From NCBI GenBank assembly GCA_035275845.1, contig DATEMD010000080.1, forward strand, positions 1 through 39,573: a stretch of 39,573 bases of DNA, given 5' to 3'. Shown here piece after piece: positions 1 to 7,599 of the stretch. The position numbers and the translations under genes are program-made. Every line of letters begins with the position of its first letter. The first letter of the stretch is position 1. The notes under the pieces are model-generated. The model was not told the origin of the DNA. It saw only the letters and a list, made by a program, of their open reading frames with translations, and ran no database searches. Origin of the DNA: REEB95 sp035275845 (GTDB lineage: Bacteria > Pseudomonadota > Alphaproteobacteria > ATCC43930 > CGMCC-115725).

Positions 1-33
1 GGTTTCCACGGTGGCGACGTCGCCGCGTGGCAT
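1..33 (-). CDS. possible first codons of a gene downstream of hemB, cut by the window edge
   Basis: On the minus strand an ATG at 33 opens a frame that runs off the window (MPRGDVATVET). It lies about 30 bases after the hemB stop codon on the same strand, so it could be the next gene of a hemB operon. Only 11 codons are visible and there is no convincing ribosome binding site, so the product cannot be named and the start may be wrong. Confidence 0.2.
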   Translation of the reverse strand, partial: MPRGDVATVET

Positions 34-64
34 GATCTCGCGATCGCGCGATTCTTCGAAAGGC

Positions 65-1102
65 TCAGCCGGCCTTAAGCCGCGTCGCGGCGTCGAGTGC
101 GAAATAGGTGAGGACGCCGTCGGCGCCGGCGCGCTTGAATCCGATCAAGGATTCCAGGATCACGCTCTCGTCGAGCCAACCGCGTTCGATCGCGCCTTTG
201 AGCATCGCGTACTCGCCGCTCACCTGGTAGGCGAAGGTCGGCAGCTTGAAGCGTTCCTTCACCCGCCAAAGCACGTCGAGATAAGGCATGCCCGGCTTCA
301 CCATCACCATGTCGGCGCCTTCGGCAACGTCGAGACCGACTTCGCGCAACGCCTCGTCGCCGTTCGCCGGATCCATCTGATAGGTGCGCTTGTCCGCTTT
401 GCCGAGCGACGATTTGGAGCCGACCGCATCGCGGAACGGTCCATAGAAGCCCGACGCATATTTTGCCGCATAGGCCATGATCTGCACGTGCTCGAACCCG
501 GCGCGATCGAGTGCGTCACGGATGGCGCCAACGCGGCCGTCCATCATGTCCGACGGCGCGATGACGTCGCAGCCGGCTTCGGCCTGCACCAGCGATTGGC
601 GCACCAGCGCCGCGACCGTCTCGTCGTTGGCGACGTCGCCATCGCGTACCAGCCCGTCGTGGCCGTGCGTCGTATAGGGATCGAGCGCGACGTCGCACAT
701 CACGCCGAGATCGGGATGCGCTTTTTTCAGCGCGCGCACCGCGCGGCAAACGAGGTTGTCCGGATTGGACGCTTCTTCGCCATTTGGCGTCTTGACGGTC
801 GCCGGCGTCGCGGGAAACAGCGCGATCAGCGGGATGCCGAGATCCTTCGCCTTGCCGGCTTCAACGGTGAGCGCCGCAACCGACAGCCGGTCGACGCCCG
901 GCATCGACGGGATCGGCGTGCGCGCGGCTTTGTCGTCGTGCACGAAAACCGGCCAGATCAGGTCGCCAGCGGTCAGCGTGTTCTCGGCGACGAGCTTGCG
1001 CGACCAGGCGCGACGGCGGTTGCGCCGCATGCGCAAGCGCGGGAATTCGCCGGAGCGCCGCTCCTGCGCGGCGGCTGAACTGCGGCGTGGTTGATCGTCC
1101 AT
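65..1102 (-). CDS. hemB: delta-aminolevulinic acid dehydratase (porphobilinogen synthase)
   Basis: HemB joins two 5-aminolevulinate molecules into porphobilinogen, the first common step of tetrapyrrole (haem) synthesis in the cytoplasm. The two active-site lysines are visible: K214 in IMAYAAKYASGFYGPF and K269 (Schiff-base lysine) in MVMVKPGMPYLD. The region that carries zinc cysteines in the E. coli type reads CDVALDPYTTHGHDG here (from residue 136). This is the cysteine-poor form known from Bradyrhizobium and Pseudomonas enzymes that use magnesium. The start is uncertain. The ATG at 1102 gives 345 residues, close to family length; ATGs at 1120 and 1150 only add an unconserved N-terminus. 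None has a clear ribosome binding site. The gene is divergent from the hydrolase gene starting at 1232. Confidence 0.95.
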   Translation of the reverse strand: MDDQPRRSSAAAQERRSGEFPRLRMRRNRRRAWSRKLVAENTLTAGDLIWPVFVHDDKAARTPIPSMPGVDRLSVAALTVEAGKAKDLGIPLIALFPATPATVKTPNGEEASNPDNLVCRAVRALKKAHPDLGVMCDVALDPYTTHGHDGLVRDGDVANDETVAALVRQSLVQAEAGCDVIAPSDMMDGRVGAIRDALDRAGFEHVQIMAYAAKYASGFYGPFRDAVGSKSSLGKADKRTYQMDPANGDEALREVGLDVAEGADMVMVKPGMPYLDVLWRVKERFKLPTFAYQVSGEYAMLKGAIERGWLDESVILESLIGFKRAGADGVLTYFALDAATRLKAG

Positions 1103-1164
1103 GGGCCGGAAGAATCGCATAGTTCGCGGCGCGAGGCCAGTGGGCGCCATGTCGCGGCGGCGCG

Positions 1165-1193
1165 TTGAAGGGGCCGCCGCGGGCCCTTATCAT
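1165..1193 (+). promoter_or_regulatory. predicted sigma-70-type promoter for the 3-hydroxyisobutyryl-CoA hydrolase gene
   Basis: The -35 box TTGAAG (1165-1170) and the -10 box TATCAT (1188-1193) are separated by exactly 17 bases. The expected transcription start falls near 1200, directly before the ATG at 1203 and about 30 bases before the GTG start of the hydrolase gene. Confidence 0.5.
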
Positions 1194-1202
1194 CCGCCGG
1201 CC

Positions 1203-1235
1203 ATGCCATCTGCCGAGCGTCCGGTTGCGCCGTGA
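1203..1235 (+). CDS. possible 10-codon leader peptide overlapping the hydrolase start codon
   Basis: The ATG at 1203 reads MPSAERPVAP and stops at a TGA (1233-1235) that overlaps the GTG start (1232-1234) of the next gene in the arrangement GTGA. The predicted transcription start is only 2-3 bases upstream of this ATG, so the peptide would be almost leaderless. The downstream GTG has no ribosome binding site of its own, which is what makes translational coupling conceivable. Such a short frame can arise by chance, so confidence is low. Confidence 0.25.
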   Translation: MPSAERPVAP

Positions 1236-2299
1236 GTTCCGACGAGATCATTTTCGAGCGCCGCGGTGGCCTCGGCATCGTGCGGCTTAACCGGCCGAAG
1301 GCGCTCAACACGCTGTCGCTCGGCATGTATCGCCGCTTCGCGCCGCGGCTCGCCGCCTGGGGCGAAGATCCCGCCGTACACGCGGTCGTGGTGATAGGTG
1401 AGGGCGGTCGCGCCTTCTGCGCCGGCGGCGACGTGCGCGCGATTTACGACGCGCGGCAAAAAGCGGGCAGCGAGAACACCGACTTCTTTCGCGAGGAATA
1501 TTCGCTTATCGCGCATGTCCACCGCTTTCCGAAACCTTATGTCGCGCTGATGGACGGCATCGTCATGGGCGGGGGCGCTGGAATTTCGGTCAACGGTTCG
1601 CATCGCGTCGCAACCGAAAAAACCCTGTTCGCGATGCCGGAAGTGCAGATCGGTCTGTTTCCAGACGTCGGCGCCAGCCGTTTTCTTAATCTCTGTCCGG
1701 GTCGGCTCGGTCTTTATCTCGCGCTCACCGGCCGCCGCATCGGCGCCGCGGACGCGCTCTATGCCAAGTTCGCGACGCACCACGTTGCAAGCGACCGCGC
1801 ACCGGCGTTGGTCGACGCCCTGGCGACGACGACATGGCGGACCGGCGAAGCACACACGCAGATCGATGCGACGTTGGCACGTTTTGCCTCCGACCCCGGC
1901 GGGTCTACGCTGACGACAATTCAATCTGACGTCGACCGTGTCTTCGCCGCATCGTCCGTCGAGGCGATCATGGCAGCGCTCGCACGCGAAACCGCGGACT
2001 GGGCGAAAGATGCTCACGCGGCGATGATGCGCGCGTCGCCATCGTCGCTCAAAATCACGCTCCGGCAGCTTGCGGTCGGCCGTGGAATGACGGTCGAAGA
2101 AGCACTTGCGCTCGAGTATCGGCTGACCCAGCACGTGCTCGCCGGTCACGATTTCTTCGAAGGCATCCGCGCGACGCTCGTCGACAAGGACAATGCGCCG
2201 CGCTGGCGACCGAACAGCCTTGCAGACGTTACGGACAGCGCCGTGGATGGCTATTTCGCGCCGCTCGGCGGGCGCGAAAACGGTTCGGTTGAATTTTAG
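1232..2299 (+). CDS. 3-hydroxyisobutyryl-CoA hydrolase (enoyl-CoA hydratase/isomerase superfamily)
   Basis: This 355-residue protein belongs to the crotonase superfamily, in the branch that hydrolyses 3-hydroxyisobutyryl-CoA to 3-hydroxyisobutyrate and CoA during valine breakdown. It shows the oxyanion-hole segment FCAGGD (62-67), the glycine-rich MGGGAGISV (112-120), and the hydrolase-type motif MPEVQIGLFPDVGASR (135-150). That motif keeps the glutamate (E137) and aspartate (D145) typical of HIBCH enzymes rather than true hydratases. The length of about 355 also fits this subgroup and exceeds the roughly 260 residues of simple hydratases. GTG at 1232 is the only start codon between the upstream in-frame stop (1166) and the conserved N-terminus. 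A propionyl-CoA or acryloyl-CoA related substrate cannot be excluded. Confidence 0.85.
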   Translation: MSSDEIIFERRGGLGIVRLNRPKALNTLSLGMYRRFAPRLAAWGEDPAVHAVVVIGEGGRAFCAGGDVRAIYDARQKAGSENTDFFREEYSLIAHVHRFPKPYVALMDGIVMGGGAGISVNGSHRVATEKTLFAMPEVQIGLFPDVGASRFLNLCPGRLGLYLALTGRRIGAADALYAKFATHHVASDRAPALVDALATTTWRTGEAHTQIDATLARFASDPGGSTLTTIQSDVDRVFAASSVEAIMAALARETADWAKDAHAAMMRASPSSLKITLRQLAVGRGMTVEEALALEYRLTQHVLAGHDFFEGIRATLVDKDNAPRWRPNSLADVTDSAVDGYFAPLGGRENGSVEF

Positions 2300-2490
2300 G
2301 AATATTCGCGACGTGCCACGTCGGTCTTGCGGCGACAATTACTTAGGCTGCAACCGGCGAAGTCTGTGGCAATTCTATGATCGATAAGTTTCGCCGCGAT
2401 GCTGCGCAATGTTTCGCTTAAATGATGTATTAACCTGCCCGGCCATAAAATCGGTGCAACGGATTCGTACACACTCAAGCCGAGGCCGCT

Positions 2491-2970
2491 ATGCAAACCG
2501 CCTACATGGATCTCATCGCGCTGGTCGAGCGTCTTCACCGCCAGTTCCTCGAAGTGGTGAAGCTCGAGCTCGATACCAACGGCGTGCACGACATCAACAA
2601 CGTGCAGGCGATGATCCTTTACAACATCGGCGACATGGAAATGACGGTCGGCGAGTTGACGTTGCGCGGCTGCTACCTCGGCTCGAACGTCTCGTACAAT
2701 GTGAAGAAAATGCTGGAGAACGGCTATATCGTGCAGGAGCGTTCGCCGCACGACCGTCGCTCGGTGCGCGTCCGCCTCACCGACAAGGGTCTCGCCCTGC
2801 ATCAGAAGCTCAATGCGATGCACGAGCGGCACATTGCTTCCCTCGGCCAGGGCGTGCTCTCGGCCGACGAGTTGACGCAATCGCACAAGACGCTGCGCCG
2901 TCTCGAGCGCTTCTGGACTCAGGCCGTCGAGCTCGGCGCGCGCAATCTGGCGTTCACCTCCGCCGCCTGA
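2491..2970 (+). CDS. MarR-family transcriptional regulator, LdtR-like
   Basis: This 159-residue winged-helix protein resembles the alphaproteobacterial LdtR group of MarR regulators. LdtR in Liberibacter controls an L,D-transpeptidase gene and osmotic tolerance. The central part has the MarR recognition helix and wing: LTLRGCYLGSNVSYNVKKM (residues 54-72) followed by the wing motif ERSPHDRRSVRVRLTDKG. Helices at both ends should form the dimer interface. There is no L,D-transpeptidase gene nearby, so its targets must lie elsewhere. The ATG at 2491 is preceded by about 190 non-coding bases, room enough for its own promoter and operator. The gene is closed by a strong terminator. The family assignment is firm; the LdtR equivalence is from sequence resemblance only. 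Confidence 0.8.
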   Translation: MQTAYMDLIALVERLHRQFLEVVKLELDTNGVHDINNVQAMILYNIGDMEMTVGELTLRGCYLGSNVSYNVKKMLENGYIVQERSPHDRRSVRVRLTDKGLALHQKLNAMHERHIASLGQGVLSADELTQSHKTLRRLERFWTQAVELGARNLAFTSAA

Positions 2971-2995
2971 ACCGAATCCAAATCGTTTGCGATCG

Positions 2996-3030
2996 CGGCC
3001 GGTCCCTTGCGGACCGGCCGTTTTCGTTTT
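2996..3030 (+). terminator. Rho-independent terminator after the MarR gene
   Basis: A perfect 10-bp stem (CGGCCGGTCC at 2996-3005 pairing with 3011-3020) with a 5-base loop is followed by TTTTCGTTTT. It lies 26 bases after the MarR stop codon and separates that gene from the transporter gene at 3109. Confidence 0.9.
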
Positions 3031-3108
3031 GTCGACGCGACGACGAACGTGCAGGACCCAGTTCTTCTCTGTGATTGACGCCGCCGGTCTAGGCGTCATG
3101 CTGCCGCC

Positions 3109-4395
3109 ATGGCGCGCGATCGCATGAAAGCTGGCAAGCCCGCCGGCCGCGGGCGGATCTGGCAAATTCTCGGCCCAGGGCTGATCACCGGCGCTTCGGA
3201 CGATGATCCGAGCGGAATTGCCACCTATTCCCAGGTCGGCGCGCAGTTCGGCAATGTGGCGTGTTGGGTGATGCTGTTCAGCTTTCCGCTGATGGCGGCC
3301 ATCCAGGAGATTTGCGCCCGCATCGGAAGCGTCACCGGCGACGGCATCGCCGGCAATATCCGGCGACGTTATCCGCCGTACCTACTCCAGAGCACGGTGC
3401 TGATCCTGCTCACCGCGAACATCATCAATCTCGGCGCCGATCTCGGCGCGATGGCCGATGCCCTAGGGTTGCTCGTCGGTGGTCCGCACTTGCTTTATGT
3501 AGTCGCCTTCGGCGCGCTATGCGTCACCCTCGAGGTTTTCATGCGCTATCGGCGTTACGTCAATTTATTGAAGTGGTCGACGCTTGCGCTTTTCACTTAT
3601 GTCGCAACAGCATTAACCGTGAAGGTTGATTGGACCGATGTTGCGTATCACACGTTGATTCCGTCGTTCCAGTTCGACAGCGCCTTTACTGTTGCCCTTG
3701 TCGCCATATTCGGCACGACCATCAGCCCTTACATGTTTTTCTGGCAGTCGTCGCAGGAAGCCGAAGAGGAGCAGGAGAATCACCGCCGACCGTTGCGAAC
3801 GGCACCCAGGCGCGCGCCCGCAGAGCTCAATCGCATTCGCATCGATACTTATCTCGGCATGTTCTTCTCCAACGCGATTAGCTGGTTCATCATTGTCGCA
3901 GTTGCTTCGACCCTGCACGGCCACGGCGTGACAAATATCGCGAGCTCGGCCCAGGCCGCCGAGGCGCTGCGTCCGATCGCCGGACCCTTTGCTTTTGCGC
4001 TGTTCGCCCTTGGCATCATCGGCACCGGAATGCTCGCTGTGCCGGTTCTCGCAGGATCAGCCGCCTATGCTCTGGCCGAAGCACTGCAATGGCCGGTCGG
4101 CTTGGCGCGCTTGCCGCTCGATGCAAAGGCCTTCTATGCCACGATTGGCGTTGCGACCGGCATCGGCATGTTGATCAACATCATGCCGATCGATCCGATT
4201 AAGGCCCTGTTTTGGGCTGCAGTCTTGAACGGTGTGTGTGCCGTGCCGCTGATGGCGGTCGCAATGCTGATGGCGCGCGATCCGCGCGTCATGGGCCGGC
4301 TCACTTTGGCGCTGCCATTGATGGTCATGGGCTGGCTCGCGACCGCGGTAATGGCCGTCGTCGTGATCGCGATGTTCGCAACCTGGGGCGGTTAA
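3109..4395 (+). CDS. Nramp-family divalent metal transporter, divergent clade
   Basis: This 428-residue polytopic membrane protein has the Nramp/LeuT-fold layout of about 11 hydrophobic segments. The first segment carries GPGLITGASDDDPSG (22-36) where classical Nramps have the metal-binding DPGN: the aspartate is kept but asparagine is replaced by glycine. In segment 6 it has GTTISPYMFFWQSSQ (202-216), so the usual methionine and histidine of the MPH motif are serine and tyrosine. These changes place it outside classical MntH manganese importers. Proteins of this DDDPSG type are common in soil bacteria, but their substrate is not established to my knowledge. After segment 6 there is a charged loop rich in Glu and Arg (about 217-240). 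The gene is convergent with gcdH, with 13 bases between them. The ATG at 3124 is an alternative start. Confidence 0.75.
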   Translation: MARDRMKAGKPAGRGRIWQILGPGLITGASDDDPSGIATYSQVGAQFGNVACWVMLFSFPLMAAIQEICARIGSVTGDGIAGNIRRRYPPYLLQSTVLILLTANIINLGADLGAMADALGLLVGGPHLLYVVAFGALCVTLEVFMRYRRYVNLLKWSTLALFTYVATALTVKVDWTDVAYHTLIPSFQFDSAFTVALVAIFGTTISPYMFFWQSSQEAEEEQENHRRPLRTAPRRAPAELNRIRIDTYLGMFFSNAISWFIIVAVASTLHGHGVTNIASSAQAAEALRPIAGPFAFALFALGIIGTGMLAVPVLAGSAAYALAEALQWPVGLARLPLDAKAFYATIGVATGIGMLINIMPIDPIKALFWAAVLNGVCAVPLMAVAMLMARDPRVMGRLTLALPLMVMGWLATAVMAVVVIAMFATWGG

Positions 4396-4408
4396 GTCGC
4401 GCGGAACG

Positions 4409-5638
4409 TTAAAACGCCGCTATACCAGTCTGTGCGCGGCCGAGGATGAGGGCGTGAATATCGTGCGTGCCCTCGTAGGTATTGACCGTCTCGAGATTCA
4501 GCATGTGGCGGATGACGTGGTACTCGTCGACGATGCCGTTGCCACCATGCATGTCACGCGCCATCCGCGCGATATCGAGCGCCTTGCCGCATGAATTGCG
4601 CTTCAACAACGACACCATCTCCGGCGTCGCGTTGCCTTCGTCCTTGAGCCGACCCAACCTGAGGCACGCATGCAGGCCGAGCGCGATTTCGGTCTGCATG
4701 TCGGCGAGCTTTTTCTGAATCAGCTGGTTTGCCGCCAAAGGCTTGCCGAAGGCAGTACGCGACAACGTGTAATCGCGCGCGGCATGCCAGCAGAACTCGG
4801 CGGCGCCGAGCGCGCCCCAGGCGATGCCGTAGCGCGCATTGTCGAGGCAGGAAAACGGGCCTTTAAGTCCGCTGACACCGGGCAGGCGATTGGCCTCGAC
4901 CACGTGCACGTCGTCCATGACGATCTCGCCCGTGGCCGACGCACGCAAACTGAACTTGCCTTCGATCTTCGGGGTCGACAGACCCTTCATGCCGCGTTCG
5001 AGGATGAAGCCGGTGATCGTGTCGCCTGCGCCTTCGTCGAGCTTGGCCCACACCACCAGGACGTCGGCGAAGGGCGCGTTGCTGATCCACATCTTGCTGC
5101 CCTTGAGCACATAGCCGCCGTTGACCTTGCGGGCGCGCGTCTTCATGCCCATGACGTCGGAGCCGACATCGGGCTCGGTCAGACCGAAACAGCCAGCAAG
5201 CTCGCCGGTCGCGAGCTTGGGTAGATATTTTTTGCGCTGCTCTTCCGTTCCGAACGCAAAGATCGGAAACATGACGAGCGACGATTGCACGCTCATCGCC
5301 GAGCGGAAGCCGCTGTCGACGCGTTCGATCTCGCGCGCCGCCAGCCCGTAGGCGACATAACTCGCGCCGGCGCAGCCATAGCCCTGGATGGTCGAGCCGA
5401 GAAATCCCAATGCGCCCATCTCGTTCAAGATCGCGCGGTCGAAATGTTCCTCGCGGAAAGCCTTGAGGACGCGCGGCATCAGCTTGTCCTGTGCGTAGGC
5501 GCGTGCCGCGTCACGCACCAGGCGTTCGTCTTCGGACAACAGATCGTCGAAGCGCAGCGGATCCTGCCAATCGAACGCGGCTTTGCCGCCGGCTTTCGGC
5601 TTGGACGTTTTCTCTCCGCGGGCGGATGCGGACGTCAT
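4409..5638 (-). CDS. gcdH: glutaryl-CoA dehydrogenase (acyl-CoA dehydrogenase family)
   Basis: GcdH is an FAD enzyme that oxidises and decarboxylates glutaryl-CoA to crotonyl-CoA in lysine, hydroxylysine and tryptophan breakdown, passing electrons to electron-transferring flavoprotein. The 409-residue sequence follows the GcdH subfamily throughout: FDWQDPLRFDDLLSEDERLV near the N-terminus, ARAYAQDKLMPRV, the FAD/substrate signature CFGLTEPDVGSD, and REIERVDSGFRSAMSVQSSL, which is characteristic of GcdH rather than short-chain acyl-CoA dehydrogenases. The catalytic base is E389 in NTYEGTHDIHALILGRAQTG. The basic, alanine-rich first 20 residues are not conserved in the family, so translation could begin slightly later, but ATG 5638 is the only ATG before the conserved part. 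It lies 42 bases downstream of msrQ on the same strand. Confidence 0.93.
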   Translation of the reverse strand: MTSASARGEKTSKPKAGGKAAFDWQDPLRFDDLLSEDERLVRDAARAYAQDKLMPRVLKAFREEHFDRAILNEMGALGFLGSTIQGYGCAGASYVAYGLAAREIERVDSGFRSAMSVQSSLVMFPIFAFGTEEQRKKYLPKLATGELAGCFGLTEPDVGSDVMGMKTRARKVNGGYVLKGSKMWISNAPFADVLVVWAKLDEGAGDTITGFILERGMKGLSTPKIEGKFSLRASATGEIVMDDVHVVEANRLPGVSGLKGPFSCLDNARYGIAWGALGAAEFCWHAARDYTLSRTAFGKPLAANQLIQKKLADMQTEIALGLHACLRLGRLKDEGNATPEMVSLLKRNSCGKALDIARMARDMHGGNGIVDEYHVIRHMLNLETVNTYEGTHDIHALILGRAQTGIAAF

Positions 5639-5680
5639 GCGTCCGTCTTAATTTGAATTCAGCTTGCTGACAACTGGCAG

Positions 5681-6535
5681 TCAGGCCGGCTTGAGGCTGG
5701 GCCGGCGCAGCGCGGCGCGCGCCAGGGCGACGCCGGTTGCCACCACGACGATGCCGAATACGACCCAGGCCGGCCGAATGCCGGTTTCGAACGATAGATC
5801 GGCCGTCAGCACGCGCGTGACCGTCACGTGATATGCGAAATGGAAATAGACCGCCTCGAGCAACGCGATGAACGGCCCGACGGCAAGGCTCAACAGCACG
5901 ACGCTCCACAGCGGAACCGGCCGGCGGCCGAAGCGCCAAGTCAGCGCGCGCCAGCCCATCAGCCAGGCGAACAGGCCGATCATCACCGTCGGTTCCCATT
6001 CATCGAGCTTCGATTGCAGAAAGAAATGCACCAGACCGAAAACACCGATGAGGTAGACGAAGCGATGCAGCGCCTGCCACCGGCGCGGCCCCATACGCCG
6101 GACCATGCCGTCGGTCGAGGTCGCGGCGAGCGCCACCAGGCCCAGCAACGCGACAAAACCGATCGACAGATAAACGCGTTTCAGGATTTCGCTGGTGACG
6201 GCGCCCAGACTGTACGCCTCGCTGACGATATAGAGGCTGAAGTGGATCACGATGTAGGCAAAAGCGCCGACGCCCAGCATGCGCCGGATCAGATTGAGAC
6301 GCGGCCAAGCGAGCATCCGTGACAGCGGGCTCACGGCCAGGGCGAGGAACAGGATGCGCAACGTCCATTGGCCGATTTCGAGCAACGCTTCGTCCAGCGG
6401 CCGCGCACCGAGCCGATGGCTGGCGAACCGGTACGTCACCCAAAGCGCCGGCAGGAACAGGGCGACGAACGTCCCGGTTTTGAGCGGCGAGATTCGGCCG
6501 CTGTAATCGCGCCAGGGGCGTTTGAGAGGTTGCAC
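5681..6535 (-). CDS. msrQ: MsrQ/YedZ-like haem-binding membrane protein (ferric reductase-like transmembrane domain)
   Basis: MsrQ is the cytochrome b-type membrane subunit that passes electrons from the quinone pool or flavin reductase to the periplasmic molybdoenzyme MsrP, which repairs oxidised methionine. This 284-residue protein has six or more hydrophobic helices. The histidines expected to bind haem are H98 (AYIVIHFSLYI), H157 (WQALHRFVYLIG) and H170 (FGLVHFFLQSK). The 13-residue spacing between the last two matches E. coli MsrQ. It is longer than E. coli MsrQ (about 210 residues), with about 80 extra residues at the C-terminus containing two more hydrophobic segments. No msrP is adjacent, so a partner must be elsewhere or the protein serves another reductase. 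The start is a GTG at 6535. Confidence 0.75.
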   Translation of the reverse strand: MQPLKRPWRDYSGRISPLKTGTFVALFLPALWVTYRFASHRLGARPLDEALLEIGQWTLRILFLALAVSPLSRMLAWPRLNLIRRMLGVGAFAYIVIHFSLYIVSEAYSLGAVTSEILKRVYLSIGFVALLGLVALAATSTDGMVRRMGPRRWQALHRFVYLIGVFGLVHFFLQSKLDEWEPTVMIGLFAWLMGWRALTWRFGRRPVPLWSVVLLSLAVGPFIALLEAVYFHFAYHVTVTRVLTADLSFETGIRPAWVVFGIVVVATGVALARAALRRPSLKPA

Positions 6536-6684
6536 GGGCGTTATCTAGCGCCTCCGATGCCCGTCGCACAGCCACTTTCGATCACGTTTGGCGGAGCGCT
6601 GCGGACTTGCCCCGGCCTGGGCCACGCCTTTACCTTGGAGACGCCGTTGCGGCGGCGTTGACGTCCGCCGAGCGGGGGAGGGGC

Positions 6685-7599
6685 ATGGGCTATTTTCTTC
6701 AGCAGCTCGTCAACGGGCTGACGCTCGGCGCAATCTACGCGCTCATCGCCATCGGCTACACGATGGTCTATGGCATCGTCGGCATGATCAATTTCGCCCA
6801 CGGCGAAATTTTCATGATCGGCGCGTTCATTTCGCTGATCTTCTTCGTCGTCTTCGGCGCGCTTGGCATCACCTGGGTTCCGCTCGCCTTGCTGCTCGTG
6901 CTGTTGGTCGCGATGGCGCTAACTGCGGTCTATGGCTGGGCGGTGGAGCGCGTCGCCTATCGCCGTTTGCGCGGCTCGTTCCGTCTGGCGCCGCTGATCT
7001 CGGCGATCGGCATGTCGATCTTCCTGCAAAATTACGTTCTCCTCGTGCAAGGCGCGCACGAGAAGACGCTGCCGCCGCTGATCACCGGCGGTTTCGAACT
7101 GATGCAGAGCGGCGGCTTCGTGGTCAACGTCAGCTGGCTGCAATTGATCATCATCGGCGTGACGTTGCTCTTGATGGTCATATTCACGGCGGTCATCCAG
7201 ATGACGGCGCTCGGCCGCGCGCAGCGCGCCAGCGAACAAGACATGATCATGGCGGCGCTGCTCGGCATCGACGTCGATCGCACCATCTCGCTCACCTTCG
7301 TCATTGGCGCGGCGCTCGCCGCGGTTGCCGGATTGATGGTGACGCTGCAATACGGCGTGATCGATTTTTTCATCGGCTTTCTTGCCGGCATCAAGGCATT
7401 CACCGCGGCGGTGCTTGGTGGCATCGGCTCGCTGCCCGGCGCGGTGCTCGGCGGGCTGCTGATCGGACTGATCGAGGCGCTCTGGTCCGCCTATTGTCCA
7501 TCCGAGTACAAGGACGTCGCGGTTTTCGCGGTGCTCATCCTGGTGCTGATGTTCCGGCCAAGCGGCCTACTCGGTCGGCCGGAGGTCGAGAAGGTCTGA
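6685..7599 (+). CDS. livH: branched-chain amino acid ABC transporter permease LivH
   Basis: LivH is one of the two inner-membrane permease subunits of the high-affinity leucine/isoleucine/valine importer (HAAT family). The 304-residue protein begins with YFLQQLVNGLTLGAIYALIA, the hallmark N-terminus of LivH, and continues with GYTMVYGIVGMINFAHGEIF. The conserved loop contacting the ATPase subunit, around ASEQDMIMAALLGIDVDRT, is present. The C-terminal GGIGSLPGAVLGGLLIGLIE is also typical. The ATG at 6685 is preceded by a strong GGGGGAGGGG ribosome binding site. An upstream ATG at 6607 would add a non-conserved extension. The stop TGA shares its A with the ATG of livM (TGATG), so the two are translationally coupled. 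Confidence 0.93.
   Translation: MGYFLQQLVNGLTLGAIYALIAIGYTMVYGIVGMINFAHGEIFMIGAFISLIFFVVFGALGITWVPLALLLVLLVAMALTAVYGWAVERVAYRRLRGSFRLAPLISAIGMSIFLQNYVLLVQGAHEKTLPPLITGGFELMQSGGFVVNVSWLQLIIIGVTLLLMVIFTAVIQMTALGRAQRASEQDMIMAALLGIDVDRTISLTFVIGAALAAVAGLMVTLQYGVIDFFIGFLAGIKAFTAAVLGGIGSLPGAVLGGLLIGLIEALWSAYCPSEYKDVAVFAVLILVLMFRPSGLLGRPEVEKV

Noticed and set aside
1190..2338. Long minus-strand frame opposite the 3-hydroxyisobutyryl-CoA hydrolase gene
   Set aside because: Shadow frame; the plus strand carries all crotonase superfamily motifs.
2418..2433. TTAA...TTAA pair upstream of the MarR gene, resembling a CtrA site
   Set aside because: The spacer is 8 bases; the CtrA full site needs 7 (TTAA-N7-TTAA), so this is not a convincing match.
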